The notes beneath the pieces are model-generated. The model searched no databases. It was not told the DNA's origin and saw only the letters and a program-made list of their open reading frames with translations. Shown here piece after piece: positions 61,920-64,000 of a DNA stretch of 64,000 nucleotides; within the stretch, counting starts at the first letter, position 1; each line of letters opens with the position of its first letter. The DNA lies in NCBI GenBank assembly GCA_964525165.1, contig CAZGGG010000001.1:1-64000 (forward strand), in the 5' to 3' direction. A program made the translations under genes and the position numbers. Source of the stretch: JAWLFI01 sp964525165 (GTDB lineage: Bacteria > Bacteroidota > Bacteroidia > Chitinophagales > Saprospiraceae).

Positions 61920-61954
61920 AAAAAAGCATCCTCCAATGCTGAAGAATGCTTTTT
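61917..61954. terminator. probable bidirectional terminator
   Basis: AAAAAGCAT pairs with ATGCTTTTT around an imperfect loop; on the minus strand, a T run follows it (complement of the A run at 61917-61925). It stands after the DUF4920 gene on the minus strand and before the symporter gene, so it likely ends the DUF4920 transcript. Confidence 0.7.
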
Positions 61955-61975
61955 GTAAGTTTTGGTATGCTTGAA

Positions 61976-62461
61976 TTACATATCGCCCTTGGGGACTAAA
62001 ATAACACCATGTGCCATAAATCTAAGTTCTTCCTTAGGCTCAGTGATTTTAGCGATTTCCTCATCACTTTTTCCGGCATCCATGGCCATGTGCTTTAATT
62101 CATCAACACTTACCACCTCTCTGAAGGCTTTTCCTTCGATGACAACCTCTCTGCCTGAAATGTCTTTTGGCATGAAGAAACCATAATCTTTAAATTTTAC
62201 GAAAAGCTCTTTGTTCTCGTCAGTTAAGGTCATCCAGCAACCTTTTGCTTGACAAACTTCATTGACGGTGCCTCTTACTTTTACTTCCATCTCGCTTTGA
62301 TTTTTCATTTGCGCGTAGAAGTCTGTAAATGCTATGGCGTTATCTTCAGTAATGGTTTCTCCAAAATGTACACCATCTCCTTCTTCCTGTGCCCATACCT
62401 GAGGGGTGGAGGCCATGAAGAATAGTGACAAGAATAAACTGAAAGTCAGTAGTTTTTTCAT
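61976..62461 (-). CDS. DUF4920 family exported protein
   Basis: A 161-residue exported protein; the ATG at 62461 (MKKLLTFSLFLSLFFMAS) gives the best signal and the one at 62485 adds 8 unneeded residues. The body has HFGETITEDNAIAFTDFYAQM, the motif VCQAKGCWMTL (two cysteines) and ELFVKFKDYGFFMP, typical for DUF4920, a Bacteroidota OB-fold-like family of unknown function. A redox or metal-binding role of CxxxxC is possible. It lies 35 bp after the cyclophilin-lipoprotein gene on the same strand. Confidence 0.88.
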   Translation of the reverse strand: MKKLLTFSLFLSLFFMASTPQVWAQEEGDGVHFGETITEDNAIAFTDFYAQMKNQSEMEVKVRGTVNEVCQAKGCWMTLTDENKELFVKFKDYGFFMPKDISGREVVIEGKAFREVVSVDELKHMAMDAGKSDEEIAKITEPKEELRFMAHGVILVPKGDM

Positions 62462-62496
62462 TGTAATAGGTTTTATTTGTTTCAAATATAGAAGTA

Positions 62497-63159
62497 TTAG
62501 CGTATGACTTTGACTGTTTTTATACGAATGTCGTCATTGGGTCGATCCCCTAAGCCTCTTCGGACTTTGGAGATAAGTTCTACTACGTCCATTCCTTCAA
62601 GGACTTCACCAAAGACAGTATAGTCATTGTCCAAATTAGGGTATCCTCCTTTTTCTAAGTAGAGTTGCTTTTGTGTTTCGTTATAGCGGATGCCTTTTGA
62701 GGCTTCAATACCTTTGAGCATGGAAGCTGTGACGGGTTGCCCTACAACAATGTAGAACTGGGAGCCGGAAGACTTCTTCTCCGGATTAGAGGGCCCACCC
62801 CTTCGGGCTGCAGCCAGCGTGCCTTTAATGTGGGGAGCTCCAATTTCTGCCGGAATTTGATATCCTGGGCCACCCATTCCTAAACGATCGCCCGGAGCGG
62901 CATTTTTAGAATCAGGATCACCTCCTTGAATCATAAAGTTGGGAATAACTCGATGAAATAGCAGACTATCGTAGAAGCCTTCTTTCGCGAGTTTCAGAAA
63001 ATTATCTCTGTGGAGTGGGGTTTGATCGTATAAGAGGACCTTGATATCTCCTTCTGTAGTTTGAATAAGGACTTCTCGGTCGGTAGTAGGTTCACAGCCT
63101 AAGAATCCCAGGGCTACAGCTGCAGCCACTAAGAAACTGGTGAATGAAGTAAATTGCAT
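62497..63159 (-). CDS. cyclophilin-type peptidyl-prolyl isomerase lipoprotein
   Basis: A 220-residue lipoprotein with lipobox GFLGC (MQFTSFTSFLVAAAVALGFLGC). The cyclophilin motifs are FHRVIPNFMIQGGDPDS, GTLAAARRGG, GSQFYIVVG and DYTVFGEVLEG. It assists folding of exported proteins; a second paralogue is at 38682-39242. It follows the 124-residue hypothetical gene by 5 bp. Confidence 0.93.
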   Translation of the reverse strand: MQFTSFTSFLVAAAVALGFLGCEPTTDREVLIQTTEGDIKVLLYDQTPLHRDNFLKLAKEGFYDSLLFHRVIPNFMIQGGDPDSKNAAPGDRLGMGGPGYQIPAEIGAPHIKGTLAAARRGGPSNPEKKSSGSQFYIVVGQPVTASMLKGIEASKGIRYNETQKQLYLEKGGYPNLDNDYTVFGEVLEGMDVVELISKVRRGLGDRPNDDIRIKTVKVIR

Positions 63160-63164
63160 AGCGT

Positions 63165-63539
63165 CTATTGATGATGAGTAAATTCGCCTCTTTCTTGCTC
63201 TAAATGCTTGAAATAGCCGATTATTTTTTCTTTTAGAATACCTTCTTGTTCTTTGACTCCTTTTTGACTGAATGGACTTGCCTCCTCGTAGTGGGGCCAG
63301 CCGTCTGCATCAAATCCTTTGAATTTGAAATGGCCATCATCCTCCAGGAGCCTGCAGATGGCAATATGCATCAAATCTTGTTTTTCTTCCTTTGTAAAGG
63401 ATTCTTTGACAAATCCCAGTTCCTGAATGCCGATGAGAAACAACATAGCATTCATGTCGGGCAATTTATCTTTCCTTAAAGCATCCTTCACGATATGCTG
63501 CACACGAAGCCATTCAAAATCTAATTCCCATTCTTCCAT
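63165..63539 (-). CDS. conserved hypothetical protein
   Basis: A 124-residue acidic helical protein (WELDFEWLRVQHIVKDALRKD, FLIGIQELGFVKESFTKEEKQDLMH) that resembles small conserved Bacteroidota proteins of unknown function. No domain is assigned. It is the first gene of the run hypothetical - cyclophilin - DUF4920. Confidence 0.6.
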   Translation of the reverse strand: MEEWELDFEWLRVQHIVKDALRKDKLPDMNAMLFLIGIQELGFVKESFTKEEKQDLMHIAICRLLEDDGHFKFKGFDADGWPHYEEASPFSQKGVKEQEGILKEKIIGYFKHLEQERGEFTHHQ

Positions 63540-63700
63540 GGCGCAAAAATATTAATTCCAAGGGGAATTCGATAGACTCTTCTTGCACTATTCATAACCT
63601 GAAAGTAGAAATAAAGATTTATTTGTGTCATCTGATCATCATTATGCAAACATTTGTTTGGGTAATTTCGTATTTAACCTGACGATTTTCTGTATTTTCA

Positions 63701-63712
63701 GCCTTACGGCAA
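63701..63712. repeat. short intergenic hairpin, GCCTTACGGCAA
   Basis: Exact reverse complement of the palindrome at 467-478, placed 20 nt before the start codon of the last gene, where it would sit in its leader. No other function is visible. Confidence 0.4.
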
Positions 63713-63731
63713 AAATCAACAAACACACTTC

Positions 63732-64000
63732 ATGAAGAATTTTTTACTGCTCCTATGTAGCATACTATCCTTATCCGTAATAGCTCAAAGAAATAACTAT
63801 GAATTCCAATATCGATTTGGAACACTAGAGCTTCAGACAGAAAAAATACAATCAAGAACCGCCTCAAATGTGTGGGGACAATATGTGGTGCAGTTCCAAA
63901 AAGGAGTTCAGCTCCCGGAACTCTCAAAGGCACAGTATTTAGGTGATCGAACCTATGTATTGAGAAGCTCTGATGAACAGTTGTCCAATTGGCTCCGTGA
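63732..64000 (+). CDS. N-terminal part of a secreted protein
   Basis: The ATG at 63732 opens a frame running off the window. It starts with a signal peptide (MKNFLLLLCSILSLSVIAQ), followed by about 70 residues with YEFQYRFGTLELQTEKIQS and VWGQYVVQFQKGVQLPEL. A propeptide-like YVVQF segment of this kind precedes subtilisin-type proteases in related bacteria, but the catalytic region is outside the window, so the family is not assigned. Confidence 0.7.
   Translation, partial: MKNFLLLLCSILSLSVIAQRNNYEFQYRFGTLELQTEKIQSRTASNVWGQYVVQFQKGVQLPELSKAQYLGDRTYVLRSSDEQLSNWLR

Overview
The window is one continuous stretch of a Bacteroidota chromosome, most likely from a Saprospiraceae-like marine or activated-sludge lineage. 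The phylum call rests on type IX secretion (T9SS) C-terminal sorting domains of type A (45446-46885, 54112-57189) and type B (7584-11738), on Bacteroidota-typical families (DUF4837, DUF5687, DUF4920, the CdsZ-like zinc ribbon protein next to Nif3, GH92 with a FucP-like permease), and on several TAnnTTTG -7 promoter boxes. The family-level placement is inference. The content is mostly chromosomal housekeeping; no phage, CRISPR array, insertion sequence or rRNA operon is visible.

Layout. 1-4659 (+): end of a MoxR ATPase, a DUF4837 lipoprotein, hemA and the YifB/ComM ATPase. 4675-7509: an HTH regulator diverging from a GNAT / PqqB-like hydrolase / small membrane protein operon. 7584-11738: a giant secreted repeat protein of 1384 residues. 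11722-18606 (-): a tight operon polA, DUF5687 permease, ABC ATPase, lpxD-like acyltransferase and an exported methyltransferase. 18747-20439: an MscS-type channel gene broken by two frameshifts. 20483-21160: an elongator tRNA-Met embedded in an unusual array of tRNA fragments and hairpins. 21299-25083 (+): a zinc metalloprotease and small genes, including an unrecognised two-gene unit. 25061-45283 (-): a long minus-strand region with two histidine kinases, a PhoD-like phosphatase, a terminator-bounded operon (GH113, CIA30, panC, panD, flippase-like protein, rfaE2, nif3, zinc ribbon), and small enzymes (cyclophilin, Tag glycosylase, pirin, VOC, saccharopine-type reductase). 45357-48274: an AT-rich accessory patch with a T9SS protein, a broken lipoprotein gene and two homologous gene-end remnants. 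48365-64000: serine hydrolase, GH92 mannosidase plus sugar permease, a T9SS-secreted M4 protease, M24 and M23 peptidases, a sodium symporter, DUF4920 protein, a second cyclophilin and the start of another secreted protein.

How it fits together. Many proteins are exported (about one third carry a signal peptide or lipobox), consistent with a degrader of proteins and glycans that uses T9SS. GH92 plus the MFS permease form a mannose-scavenging pair; GH113 adds a likely mannan hydrolase. panC and panD supply pantothenate, rfaE2 and lpxD serve LPS, and hemA starts haem synthesis.

Most unusual: the tRNA-Met locus. Two exact 98-bp tandem units upstream each carry the first 12 nt of the tRNA followed by a nested hairpin. 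Downstream, 163-bp-period units carry the tRNA terminator and the tRNA 3' end, split in the T-loop by a 63-bp palindromic insert. Second: a lipoprotein gene with ATC where ATG is expected and a one-base slip in a C run, lying between two homologous gene remnants.
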